In this document: positions 34,173 through 42,643 of the stretch, one piece after another
Layout of the letters: every line of letters starts with the position of its first letter
How positions within the stretch are numbered: position 1 is the stretch's first letter
NCBI GenBank assembly: GCA_030388725.1
Contig: CP128857.1
Span: forward strand, 1,178,001-1,242,000
Source: Prodigiosinella aquatilis
GTDB lineage: Bacteria > Pseudomonadota > Gammaproteobacteria > Enterobacterales > Enterobacteriaceae
DNA length: 64,000 bases
Direction: 5' to 3'
Notes under the pieces: generated by a model
The model's input: only the letters and a program-made list of their open reading frames with translations
The model's database searches: none
What the model was told of the DNA's origin: nothing
Program-made: the position numbers and the translations under genes

Positions 34173-34525
34173 TTGAAAGCGACGATCCGGCGCTGAGGCT
34201 GGCGCTCTGCGGGCGGCTTGCCGCCTGTCTTGCGCTGTTGAGGCCCACGTTGAATCAGCCCGTTCCTCGCCATCTGTTCGAAAGCCTCACCGTTGATACC
34301 CTTCCCGCCGTCTCTCCCTGTTTTGATCCCAATTCAGAGTTACTTTGTGATTACTGCCTTGTGCTGGCGCAGCTTTTGACAGGACGGGCGCTGTCGCCGG
34401 AGGCGGAGCGGATGTTGATCGGTCTGCTGGCTGAACTGGTCTGGTATTTTGCCGCTGAACTGGAAGCCCCGCGCTGGATACGTACTGCTGATGGCGTGAA
34501 GTGTATTAATGAGGGGGAGGCATGA
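34064..34525 (+). CDS. Hypothetical P4-like island protein (153 aa)
   Basis: This soluble, acidic, leucine-rich protein (LALCGRLAACLALLRPTLNQ, CDYCLVLAQLLTGRALSPEA) is mostly helical. ATG 34064 has GGAGG about ten bases upstream. It overlaps the following regulator gene by four bases (ATGA), so they are co-translated. Proteins of this length and position are common between ash and the small regulator in P4-like islands, but I know no function. Confidence 0.6.
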   Translation: MATTLTQTHPLLTLPFSAATDFTVLAGHCENFAEILIESDDPALRLALCGRLAACLALLRPTLNQPVPRHLFESLTVDTLPAVSPCFDPNSELLCDYCLVLAQLLTGRALSPEAERMLIGLLAELVWYFAAELEAPRWIRTADGVKCINEGEA

Positions 34526-34743
34526 ACCAACAGGATTGGCATCCCGCCGATATTATTGCGGCACTGAAAAAGCGAGGAACAACACTGGCGGCGGTTTCGC
34601 GTAACGCGGGACTGGCCTCTTCCACGCTGGCAAACGCGTTAACAAAACACTGGCCGAAAGGAGAAAAGCTGATTGCGGAAGCACTGGGTGTTTCGCCTGC
34701 GGAAATCTGGCCTTCCCGTTACCGCAAGTCAGAAAATCGTTAA
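34522..34743 (+). CDS. Ner/Nlp-family DNA-binding regulator
   Basis: This 73-residue protein is a single helix-turn-helix domain of the Ner/Nlp (SfsB) type: WHPADIIAALKKRGTTLAAV, SRNAGLASSTLANALTKHWP, GEKLIAEALGVSPAEIWPSR, with the family's typical C-terminal IWPSRY. Ner-like proteins repress or regulate phage and island genes. It overlaps the upstream gene by four bases. A strong hairpin follows the stop codon. Confidence 0.85.
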   Translation: MNQQDWHPADIIAALKKRGTTLAAVSRNAGLASSTLANALTKHWPKGEKLIAEALGVSPAEIWPSRYRKSENR

Positions 34744-34755
34744 AGTAAAACAGGA

Positions 34756-34799
34756 TCTCCCGAACCGTTATCGAACTAGGTCGGTAACGGTTCGGGAGA
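34756..34799. terminator. 15-bp perfect hairpin after the Ner-like gene
   Basis: TCTCCCGAACCGTTA (34756-34770) pairs perfectly with TAACGGTTCGGGAGA (34785-34799) around a 14-base loop, 12 bases after the stop codon of the regulator. No T-run follows, so it may be a Rho-independent-like 3' end, a processing site or an operator-sized dyad. Confidence 0.5.
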
Positions 34800-35060
34800 A
34801 GGCAAGCGAAGCGCGACAGTTTACTTTTTTTGTTCGCCCCATGCTCTCACCTCATGACTTCGCCCTATGGTATGGGGCGAATGTATGCGGCGAGCGCGTG
34901 AGGCGAATGCAGTGGCAGCAATGCAGCCCTGTGCCGGAAAATACATTTCCCGACACAAAACGGCGTGCGCCAGTTCATGCGGGCTGGACGCCCTTATTAC
35001 CTGGCACATGGGGGTAATGTCGCGGCTGGACGCCACGCCAAAACCCCCAAGGTCAACGGC

Positions 35061-35230
35061 GGCACACCGTCGCGCGCTACGCGCGACCAACCCCTTTAAG
35101 ACGCGCGTTTTAGCCTGTTATTTCTCTTTCTCGCAAGCTCGATGCGAAATAACGGGAAACGCGGCTTTAAATGGGTTGGTCGCGCCACGCTACCGGCTTG
35201 TGGCCGGAGACTTATCGGCGACGGTGTGCG
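35061..35230. other. Long structured non-coding element
   Basis: An outer stem joins GCACACCGTCG (from 35062) with CGACGGTGTGC (from 35219). Inside, a long arm containing GCGCGACCAACCC (about 35081-35093) and CCTGTTATTTC (about 35114-35124) pairs with GAAATAACGGG (35146-35156) and GGGTTGGTCGCGC (about 35173-35185) through a roughly 40-bp imperfect helix. No convincing gene lies in 34800-35490. The paired sequence, and not a protein, appears to be what is kept. Confidence 0.55.
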
Positions 35231-35498
35231 GGGCAAGCCCCCCAAATAAACCGACGCGTGGGCGCGTCTTTTTGCTCGCTGGGGCGGCAAAATTTATTCG
35301 GCTCCCCCCCCGGCCTGCTCGGTTCCCCTTGGGGGCGAACGCTCGCGGGTGGGTTCGGGCGACGCAAATTAGCCATTTCTACGAAATGGAATTTACTCGC
35401 CTCACGTCACTTTTTAATTTCTGCTGTTCGCATCCATTAAAAAGCCATACAAGCGCGCCCTGTCATAACGCTTGTCCCTGTAAACACAGGTAATTGCG

Positions 35499-35597
35499 AT
35501 GGTGAAAAATCCGCTGTTTTATCAGGGATGTTCGGTGCACGCTCTGCTGCGCTCCGCCTCAGCTCTGATACAACAGCAGCGTGGAGAAACAAGATAA
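35499..35597 (+). CDS. Possible 32-residue small protein
   Basis: ATG 35499 to TAA 35597 encodes MVKNPLFYQGCSVHALLRSA and twelve more residues. No clear ribosome-binding site is visible. It is included because its stop codon lies within the left arm of the hairpin that follows, and because small genes are usual beside integrases in P4-like islands. Evidence is weak. Confidence 0.3.
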   Translation: MVKNPLFYQGCSVHALLRSASALIQQQRGETR

Positions 35598-35627
35598 GCC
35601 GCCTCTTTTCGATCAGATGCGGCTTAT
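35594..35627. terminator. Hairpin between the structured region and the integrase gene
   Basis: ATAAGCCGC (35594-35602) pairs perfectly with GCGGCTTAT (35619-35627), loop 16 bases. It lies 22 bases after the 3' end of the leftward integrase gene and can serve as its terminator, with TCTTTTC in the loop region. Confidence 0.5.
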
Positions 35628-35649
35628 TCCATCGGAATATCAGTCTGGC

Positions 35650-36909
35650 TCAGGCAACCTTAATCGACTTCTCAAAGCGATAAGCCGGGATGAATTTCTG
35701 CCGACAGGCATCGAGATAATCTGACCACCATTGCATCATCTGAGTCCGTTCGTCGAGGTGTTCCGCTTTGTGAATATAGGCGGCGCGAACGTGGTTGCGC
35801 TCCTGATGGCTCATCTGCCGCTCCACGGCATCTTTTGACCAGCGGCCAGATTCAATCAATGCGCTACAGGCCATTGTGCGAAAGCCATGCCCGCAGATGT
35901 CCGCCTGCGTATCATAGCCCATTGTGCGCAGCGCCTTGTTGATGGTGTTCTCACTCATTGGCTTACGCGCATCGTGATCGCCCGGAAAGAGCAAATCCCC
36001 GTTGCCGGATAGCAGCTTGAGCTGTTTCAGCACCGTTACCGCCTGTTTTGACAGCGGCACCAGATGCGGCGTTTTCATTTTTGCGCCGCGCTCTGAGTGA
36101 TGCACACCCGTAATGGGCTCACGCTGTGCGGGAAGTGTCCACATGGCATTATCCAGATCGATCTCTGTCCAACGGGCAAAACGCAATTCGCTGGAGCGGA
36201 TAAAGATCAGCAAATTAAGCTGTACCGCCAGCCGGGTTAATACTCTGCCTGAATAGCTTTCAATGCGCTCCAGCAGTTCCGGTAACTTTTCCAGCGGCAG
36301 GGCAGGGTAATGATTTTTCGGTGGTGGGGTGATAGCGCCGCAGAGGTCATTGGCCGGATTGCTGGCAATCAGTCCTTCTTGTACGGCGTAACGCATGATG
36401 ACTGTCGTGCGTTGCTGTATACGTGCAGCCGTTTCCAGACAACCCTTTTTCTCTGCCACCCGTAGCGGGATCAGCAGATCGGCGGTTTTCAGGTCGGTGA
36501 CAAGGGCATTGCCGATGAGCGGGAAAACGTGTAGTTCCAGTGAACGCAGGACTTTGGCGGCGTGTGCCTCACTCCAGCGAATGTTCGCGGCCACCCACTG
36601 ACGAGCAATGGCTTCAAAGGTATTGCCGTTTTTCTTCGCCTGTTTGTCGTGCTGTTTTTTTACGCCGGGATCGTCTCCTGCGCTGAGAATAGTTCGGGCT
36701 TCTTCACGCAGTTTACGGGCACTGGCAAGCGAGACTGTCGGGTAAGCGCCAAACGCCAGCTTCTTCTCCTTGCCGCCGAAGCGGTACTTAAGATGCCAGA
36801 GTTTAGAACCGTTAGGTTTGATTAGCAGGTATAGACCCTGTGCGTCGCTGAGTTTGTAAGGTTTATCGAGCGGCTTGGCGTTGCGGATGGCGGTATCAGT
36901 CAGAGGCAT
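35650..36909 (-). CDS. P4-type integrase
   Basis: This 419-residue tyrosine recombinase has the DUF4102-type N-terminus MPLTDTAIRNAKPLDKPYKL, with LKYRFGGKEKKLAFGAYPTV typical of P4/CP4 integrases. The catalytic core has IRSSELRFARWTEID, HGFRTMACSALIESG and SHQERNHVRAAYIHKAEHLD with the Tyr nucleophile. It inserts elements into the 3' ends of tRNA genes and here lies 164 bases from tRNA-Phe. I start at ATG 36909; an upstream in-frame extension to 36996 has no family support. Intact, so the island may still excise. Confidence 0.9.
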   Translation of the reverse strand: MPLTDTAIRNAKPLDKPYKLSDAQGLYLLIKPNGSKLWHLKYRFGGKEKKLAFGAYPTVSLASARKLREEARTILSAGDDPGVKKQHDKQAKKNGNTFEAIARQWVAANIRWSEAHAAKVLRSLELHVFPLIGNALVTDLKTADLLIPLRVAEKKGCLETAARIQQRTTVIMRYAVQEGLIASNPANDLCGAITPPPKNHYPALPLEKLPELLERIESYSGRVLTRLAVQLNLLIFIRSSELRFARWTEIDLDNAMWTLPAQREPITGVHHSERGAKMKTPHLVPLSKQAVTVLKQLKLLSGNGDLLFPGDHDARKPMSENTINKALRTMGYDTQADICGHGFRTMACSALIESGRWSKDAVERQMSHQERNHVRAAYIHKAEHLDERTQMMQWWSDYLDACRQKFIPAYRFEKSIKVA

Positions 36910-36941
36910 GGCGGGGGCTCCGTAGTTTATCGAACCGACAG

Positions 36942-36960
36942 GCCCCCAATTAAGCCCCCA
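36942..36960. other. Candidate integrase arm-type sites, right end
   Basis: GCCCCCA at 36942-36948 and 36954-36960, spacing 12, lies between the integrase start and the tRNA. The same pair is found near the other end of the island at 23753-23771. Confidence 0.5.
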
Positions 36961-37072
36961 AAAACTACGGATGTCAAAAAATCTGGTAGTACCCATTGGT
37001 ACTCCAGATTCTTTTTAACTTACTGATTTTTTAACGTTCCCGGACGCATAAGGACATCCTGAAACTAAATTT

Positions 37073-37148
37073 TGGTGCCCGGACTCGGAATCGAACCAAG
37101 GACACGAGGATTTTCAATCCTCTGCTCTACCGACTGAGCTATCCGGGC
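37073..37148 (-). tRNA. pheV: tRNA-Phe (GAA)
   Basis: This 76-base gene reads GCCCGGATAGCTCAGTCGGT at its 5' end (37148), has anticodon GAA within GGATTGAAAATCC and ends in GGTTCGATTCCGAGTCC, the acceptor strand and an encoded CCA (37073-37075). The position next to speC matches pheV of E. coli. Its 3' end is the insertion site of the island, and the tRNA sequence is restored intact. Confidence 0.97.
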
Positions 37149-37158
37149 AACGGGGCGC

Positions 37159-37187
37159 ATTAAACCGTATATCACTAACGTCGTCAA
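37159..37187 (-). promoter_or_regulatory. tRNA-Phe promoter
   Basis: On the minus strand, -35 TTGACG (37182-37187), a 17-base spacer, -10 TTTAAT (37159-37164) and then the G/C-rich GCGCCCC discriminator are typical of stringently controlled stable-RNA promoters. The -10 lies about ten bases from the mature tRNA 5' end. Confidence 0.75.
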
Positions 37188-37770
37188 CGGGTTTCTGTCA
37201 CAACTCGGTACGGTTGCTCTATTTTCAGTCACTAATGCTGTATTAGTCATCAATACGGGTAATGGATGACACCCGTCGGTACAAAATGAGTGTTATACCA
37301 CTTGGTAATCCGTCCTGATGAGTGAGTCTGTTTTCTTGAATTTGACCTAAAAGAGTGCCACTATTGCGCGGTTTATGACTTTCCATTCACTCGTGGTTAT
37401 AGAGGGCCGCTGATATGCCAGATTCAATGCTCATGGTGCGGAAACAATGTGCCAGAACTTTGATGATGTCACAGTATGCCGGTGGTTCTGTTTCTGCTTT
37501 CTTCACTCCCCGTTTATCCTTTGTCACCATGCGGTGAAGCATAATGACGCTCACTGTTAGGCATGATTAAAAATAGAGTAACTCCTCTGATTTTACTGAT
37601 GTCTATCGGATGGTGCTGATCCCAGTTTTCCCATTCGTTATCGGCAATTTAACGCTGTAGATCATGCATTTGTCGTGATTGATTGGCATTGTAGTTGGTT
37701 GGGAACCTTATTCCTGCACTGTGTCTTTTAGGCACGTACACTCATCCTTAACCGTTTTGGGTTTGGTTAC
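37188..37770. other. Intergenic region upstream of speC
   Basis: About 580 bases without a supported gene. A 40-codon frame at 37414-37536 (MPDSMLMVRKQCARTLMMSQ) has no ribosome-binding site and no recognised similarity. No clear hairpin or leader like that of speF is seen. It may hold the speC promoter or remnants of older insertions at this tRNA. Confidence 0.4.
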
Positions 37771-39924
37771 ATGAAACAGTTAAAAATTGCGGCTAATGCG
37801 GCGATTGCCCCCCGTATAATCACAACGCGTCCGATTGTGGCGTTGAGTCAGACCGATTTTACCGATATCGCCGCTGTAGTCGTCTCGGTGGAAGAAGCGC
37901 GCAGCGGCATTTTGTCGGTGCTGCATCACACCGGTTTTGCTATTCCGGCTTTTGTGGCGCGGGAGCAAACGAATGACAGTCTGGAAATGCTGCCACCTGG
38001 CAGTGAGTGGTTGTGGCTGGATGAGTCTGGCGAACACGCAGAAATTCTGGAACAGGCAGCGGAAGGTTATCAGCGCGCGCTGTTGCCACCTTTCTTTGGT
38101 CGGCTGATCAAATATGCCGCTATGGGAAATAGTACATTTGCCTGCCCGGGACATCAGGGAGGGCAATTCTTTCGCAAGCATCCGGCGGGCCGTCAGTTTT
38201 ATGAGTTTTATGGCGAAAATGTGTTCCGTTCGGATATCTGTAATGCCGATGTCAAACTAGGCGATCTGCTGATTCATGAAGGGGCCGCTAAAAAGGCGCA
38301 AAAGTTTGCTGCCCGGGTATTTAACGCGGATAAAACCTATTTTGTGCTGAACGGGACCTCGGCAGCCAATAAAGTGGTGACTAATGCACTGCTGACCCGT
38401 GGCGATCTGGTGTTGTTTGACCGTAATAACCATAAATCTAACCATCACGGCGCGTTGATTCAGGCTGGCGCTACACCGGTTTATCTGGAAACGGCGCGAA
38501 ATCCGTTTGGCTTTATTGGCGGTATTGATGCGCACTGTTTTGATGAAACCTATCTGCGTGAGCTGGTGCGGGAGGTCGCGCCGGAACGTGCTGATGAACA
38601 GCGTCCTTTCCGGTTGGCGGTGATTCAGCTTGGTACTTATGATGGCACCATCTATAACGCCCGTCAGGTGGTGGATAGTATTGGCCATCTGTGTGATTAC
38701 ATCCTGTTTGATTCCGCGTGGGTGGGATATGAGCAGTTTATTCCGATGATGGAACAGTGCTCTCCGCTGTTGCTGGAACTGAACGAGAATGATCCCGGTA
38801 TTTTCGTTACTCAGTCGGTACACAAGCAGCAGGCTGGTTTTTCCCAAACGTCACAGATCCATAAAAAGGATACTCACATTAAAGGGCAGAAGCGGTTTTG
38901 CAACCACAAACGCCTGAACAATGCGTTTATGCTGCATGCATCGACCAGTCCGTTTTATCCGCTGTTTGCCGCGCTGGATGTCAATGCCAAGATGCATGAA
39001 GGTGCTGGTGGCCGTCGTTTATGGCTGGAGTGTGTCAAGTTAGGGATCGAGACTCGCAAGCAACTGTTGGCGTGCTGCTCACTCATCCGGCCGTTTGTCC
39101 CGGTCAGTGTCGGCGGGATCCACTGGCAGGATCACGAAACCGACGTAATGGCGCAGGATGTCCGTTTCTTCAATTTCAGGCCGGGTGATCGCTGGCATTC
39201 GTTTGAAGGTTATGCGCCGGAGCAGTATTTTGTCGACCCCTGTAAACTGTTACTGACCACCTCAGGAATTGATGCGCTTACCGGTGATTACACCCCATTT
39301 GGTATTCCGGCCACAATTCTGGCGAATTATCTGCGTGAACACGGCATTATCCCGGAGAAATGCGATCTTAATTCCATTCTGTTCCTGCTAACGCCAGCGG
39401 AAGATAGTGTCAAGATGCAGCATCTGGTGCAGGCTCTGGTTCGTTTTGAGCAGTTGATTGAACAGGATGCACCGCTGAGTAGCGTGTTGCCGGGGTTGTA
39501 TCATAAATATGAGCAGCGTTATGAAGGTTACACGCTGCGCCAGTTATGTCAGGAAATGCATAATTTTTATGTCAGCCATAATGTGAAACTGCTACAAAAA
39601 GCGATGTTCCGTAAATCCTCTTTCCCTGAAGTGGTGATGTTGCCGCAGGAAGCCAATAGCGCTTTTGTCCGGGGCGATATCGAGTTCATTGCGCTGGATG
39701 AAGCTGAAGGTCGTGTTGCGGCAGAAGGCGCATTGCCTTATCCACCGGGAGTGCTTTGTGTGGTGCCGGGAGAAGTATGGGGCGGCGCGGTACTACGTTA
39801 TTTCCTGGCGTTAGAGGAGGGAATCAATCTGATGCCGGGTTTCGCACCGGAGTTGCAAGGGGTTTACAGCGTGGCGCAAGACGATGGCAGCAAGCGACTG
39901 TATGCACATGTGATTGCACAGTAA
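37771..39924 (+). CDS. speC: Ornithine decarboxylase (biosynthetic)
   Basis: This 717-residue PLP-dependent fold-type I decarboxylase makes putrescine from ornithine. It has the N-terminal response-regulator-like wing domain (about 1-110), then FACPGHQGGQFFRKHPAGRQ and the PLP lysine in TQSVHKQQAGFSQ (about 350-362). The C-terminal domain contains GIPATILANYLREHGIIPEK. SpeC and SpeF are close relatives. I prefer speC because it lies beside tRNA-Phe as in E. coli, no potE antiporter follows, and no speF-type leader is evident. An intrinsic terminator follows. Confidence 0.9.
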   Translation: MKQLKIAANAAIAPRIITTRPIVALSQTDFTDIAAVVVSVEEARSGILSVLHHTGFAIPAFVAREQTNDSLEMLPPGSEWLWLDESGEHAEILEQAAEGYQRALLPPFFGRLIKYAAMGNSTFACPGHQGGQFFRKHPAGRQFYEFYGENVFRSDICNADVKLGDLLIHEGAAKKAQKFAARVFNADKTYFVLNGTSAANKVVTNALLTRGDLVLFDRNNHKSNHHGALIQAGATPVYLETARNPFGFIGGIDAHCFDETYLRELVREVAPERADEQRPFRLAVIQLGTYDGTIYNARQVVDSIGHLCDYILFDSAWVGYEQFIPMMEQCSPLLLELNENDPGIFVTQSVHKQQAGFSQTSQIHKKDTHIKGQKRFCNHKRLNNAFMLHASTSPFYPLFAALDVNAKMHEGAGGRRLWLECVKLGIETRKQLLACCSLIRPFVPVSVGGIHWQDHETDVMAQDVRFFNFRPGDRWHSFEGYAPEQYFVDPCKLLLTTSGIDALTGDYTPFGIPATILANYLREHGIIPEKCDLNSILFLLTPAEDSVKMQHLVQALVRFEQLIEQDAPLSSVLPGLYHKYEQRYEGYTLRQLCQEMHNFYVSHNVKLLQKAMFRKSSFPEVVMLPQEANSAFVRGDIEFIALDEAEGRVAAEGALPYPPGVLCVVPGEVWGGAVLRYFLALEEGINLMPGFAPELQGVYSVAQDDGSKRLYAHVIAQ

Positions 39925-39949
39925 GCACCACATAACCAACCCAGATAAT

Positions 39950-39971
39950 CCCCGGGAATTCCCGGGGTTTT
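39950..39971. terminator. Intrinsic terminator between convergent speC and ansP
   Basis: CCCCGGG (39950-39956), AATT loop, CCCGGGG (39961-39967) and TTTT. It directly follows speC and lies just before the 3' end of ansP on the other strand. Confidence 0.85.
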
Positions 39972-39975
39972 ACGC

Positions 39976-41466
39976 TCAATTGACCAGACTTTTGTGCTCA
40001 GCATCCGGCCGGTTGACCTCTTTTTGCCGTTTGCGCAAACCATACCAGCCAGCAATCAACACCAATGCTAATATGGGAATGGTGGCGATAGTCCAGGTTC
40101 CATTCGGGTAGTCCATTGCCATCAGAACCAATACCCCTAGCAGGAATGCCAGTGTCAACCAGGAGGTTACTGGTGCACCGGGCATTCTGAACGATACGGG
40201 TTTGGCTTTTCCTTCCCTGATGGCCTGTCGTAGTTTCATTTGACAGATGATGATGAACCCCCAGGAGCAGATAATGCCGAGGGATGCGATATTCAAAACA
40301 ATTTCAAATACCTGTGATGGCACGATGTAGTTCAGGAATACACCAATGATATAAATACCCACCGTCACCAGAATGCCGGTATAGGGTACGGACTGGCTAC
40401 TCATCTTGGACATGAACTTCGGTGCGGAGCCGCCGAGCGACAAGGAACGCAGAATGCGACCAGTCGAGTAAAGCCCAGAGTTAAGGCTGGAAAGCGCGGC
40501 TGACAATACCACGAGATTCATGATAGTACCGATGTAGGGTATACCCAGTTTGCTGAAGAAGGTGACAAACGGACTTTCTCCAGCTTGATAGGCATTCCAC
40601 GGCAGCAGGCACACCAGCAGGATCACCGAGCCTACGTAGAATAAGCTGATGCGCCAGATAACACTGTTCACCGCTTTGGGTAACATATTTTCCGGATCTT
40701 TGCACTCTCCGGCGGCGGTACCGATCAGCTCAATGCCAGCAAAGGCAAAAATAACGCCCTGAACCAGAACTAATGCAGGTAACAAACCGTGTGGGAACAT
40801 GCCGCCATTGTCGCTGATCAAATGAAAGCCGGTGGGATTACCACCCAGCATCTTGCCGCTTCCGAGAAACAGGGTTCCGACAATCAGAAAGAGGGAGATC
40901 GCCGCGACTTTGATCAGTGCAAACCAGAACTCCATTTCCGCAAACCACTTTACGCCGATCATATTCATGGTGGTGACAATACCCAGCGCACTTAACGCAA
41001 ATACCCATTGAGGCACATCAGCAAAAGTGCCCCAGTAATGCATATAAAGCGCGACCGCGGTAATGTCGACAATCCCTGTCATCGCCCAGTTAAGAAAGTA
41101 CATCCATCCTGCTACGTAGGAGGCTTTTTCCCCCAGGAATTCCCGTGCGTAGGAAACAAAACTTCCGCTGGAAGGGCGATGTAGAACCAGCTCTCCCAGC
41201 GCCCGCAGAATAAAGAACGAAAATATCCCGCAGACCAGATAAACCAGAGCCAGTGCCGGTCCTGCCATTTGCAGACGGGCGCCTGCGCCAAGAAACAATC
41301 CGGTACCGATGGAACCGCCAATGGCGATCATCTGTACCTGGCGGTTTCCCATGCTTTTGTGATATCCCGCTTCATGTGAGTCCAGCCAGCGCCGTTTCGC
41401 GGCATGGTGCTCGGTATCTGTATTTTTATGCTGATTCATTACCGGTTTAATTCCCTTGTCTGTCAT
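39976..41466 (-). CDS. ansP: L-asparagine permease
   Basis: This 496-residue APC-superfamily transporter has twelve hydrophobic segments. It carries the family signature MGNRQVQMIAIGGSIGTGLF at about residues 40-59, then LGELVLHRPSSGSFVSYARE and GTAAGECKDPENMLPKAVNS in the loop after the sixth segment. These blocks are those of AnsP, which imports L-asparagine by proton symport. In E. coli the speC neighbour is nupG, so this is a local rearrangement. The start may be ATG 41466 or 41439; the N-terminal 38 residues are cytoplasmic. Confidence 0.9.
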   Translation of the reverse strand: MTDKGIKPVMNQHKNTDTEHHAAKRRWLDSHEAGYHKSMGNRQVQMIAIGGSIGTGLFLGAGARLQMAGPALALVYLVCGIFSFFILRALGELVLHRPSSGSFVSYAREFLGEKASYVAGWMYFLNWAMTGIVDITAVALYMHYWGTFADVPQWVFALSALGIVTTMNMIGVKWFAEMEFWFALIKVAAISLFLIVGTLFLGSGKMLGGNPTGFHLISDNGGMFPHGLLPALVLVQGVIFAFAGIELIGTAAGECKDPENMLPKAVNSVIWRISLFYVGSVILLVCLLPWNAYQAGESPFVTFFSKLGIPYIGTIMNLVVLSAALSSLNSGLYSTGRILRSLSLGGSAPKFMSKMSSQSVPYTGILVTVGIYIIGVFLNYIVPSQVFEIVLNIASLGIICSWGFIIICQMKLRQAIREGKAKPVSFRMPGAPVTSWLTLAFLLGVLVLMAMDYPNGTWTIATIPILALVLIAGWYGLRKRQKEVNRPDAEHKSLVN

Positions 41467-41740
41467 TCAGGAGTCTGAAATTGATGTTTTATTTTAATCA
41501 GTTAGCTGTAAATCAGGTTTTCTGCGCGCCGTACAACCCGAACCAACAGGGAGGGCGGCGTTAAAAACGTCAGCGATGCTACCTTTTCTTAACAAGGGAG
41601 GCAAAAATTGTCTGGATTGGTAAAGAATCGAAATAAGAGGGTTATAAGAGAAATACGTAGAAAGCCAGAATAACTTGATTAAATAAGGTATTTCTATGGT
41701 TTTTCTGGCTGTGTAATCAATTAATCATAGCATTTGCTTA

Positions 41741-42373
41741 TTACTGTGACGATATGTTTACGGCCTTGTTGGCGTCTTCTTCAGCCTGGCGTAAAATTGC
41801 CTTGGCCACCCATTGGGTGACATCCTGAACTTCGCCATTGTCCAAGTTCCAGATATCTTTCAAAACCAGAAACACCTCAGAGCCGTAAATCAGTGACAGA
41901 GCATAAATGACCCGCTGTTGCTCCTGTTCCGTGATCTTACCTGTCAAGGGTTCGGTCGCCAGTTGGAGCAATCGCTTGCGATTACCACGAACCAGTCTGT
42001 CACCATGCTGGCGGTTTGCCTGACGATCTGCCCATTGTTGCAGCGAAAGCTGCAATGCCGCCCGCAATGCACCTTCATGCTGAAACATCCGTGGATAGGC
42101 GAAGCTCAGTAGCTCGGCAACCCGTAATTTTGCATCAGGCTGGGTAGGATGCCAGGCGAGAATTGGCCCCAGGCTTTCAGCGACTACAGCAGAAACCAAC
42201 GCACTTTGAGTAGGAAAATAGCGATACGCTGTCGCACGGGAGAGCTGTGCTTCGGCGGCGATGTCGGTAATCGAAGGAAAAACTTCCTGATCGAACATTT
42301 TTATGGCGGTTTCAATCAACAGCCGGCGGGTTCGTGCTCGTGTGGATGTGAGTGTCATTTCCTGTCCAGTCAC
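41741..42373 (-). CDS. TetR-family transcriptional regulator
   Basis: This 210-residue protein has the TetR DNA-binding domain at the N-terminus: TRRLLIETAIKMFDQEVFPS, ITDIAAEAQLSRATAYRYFP. The ligand domain is all helical. The GTG start at 42373 has GAGG upstream; ATG 42358 is an alternative. It is divergent from the UPF0261 gene across 270 bases and probably represses it. The same regulator-target arrangement is common for UPF0261/PEP-hydrolase operons. Confidence 0.85.
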   Translation of the reverse strand: MTGQEMTLTSTRARTRRLLIETAIKMFDQEVFPSITDIAAEAQLSRATAYRYFPTQSALVSAVVAESLGPILAWHPTQPDAKLRVAELLSFAYPRMFQHEGALRAALQLSLQQWADRQANRQHGDRLVRGNRKRLLQLATEPLTGKITEQEQQRVIYALSLIYGSEVFLVLKDIWNLDNGEVQDVTQWVAKAILRQAEEDANKAVNISSQ

Positions 42374-42643
42374 GTAGGCCTCATTATTTTTATCACGCTA
42401 TGGTCAGACAGCAGGCCGCTGTATTGACGGCAATATAATAAAATGGGTGATACACCTGCCATGTCAACTTTTACGCTACAACATACAGTAACGACAATAT
42501 TTTTGTGAGACCTCAATCTCATTTGATTGTTTAGCGATTTGCGATATTGATACGGCAGTCTCATTATGTATTGATAATAAAATTACTTAACATGCTAATT
42601 ATTAAGTGTTTTTATAGATTAACCAGATGTAGGAAAGGAGTCA

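Noticed and set aside
35061..35230. Possible retron non-coding RNA
   Set aside because: No reverse transcriptase gene lies in the island; the structured element is reported without that label.
37414..37536. 40-codon frame upstream of speC as a possible leader peptide like speFL
   Set aside because: The peptide does not resemble SpeFL, has no ribosome-binding site and is far from the speC start.
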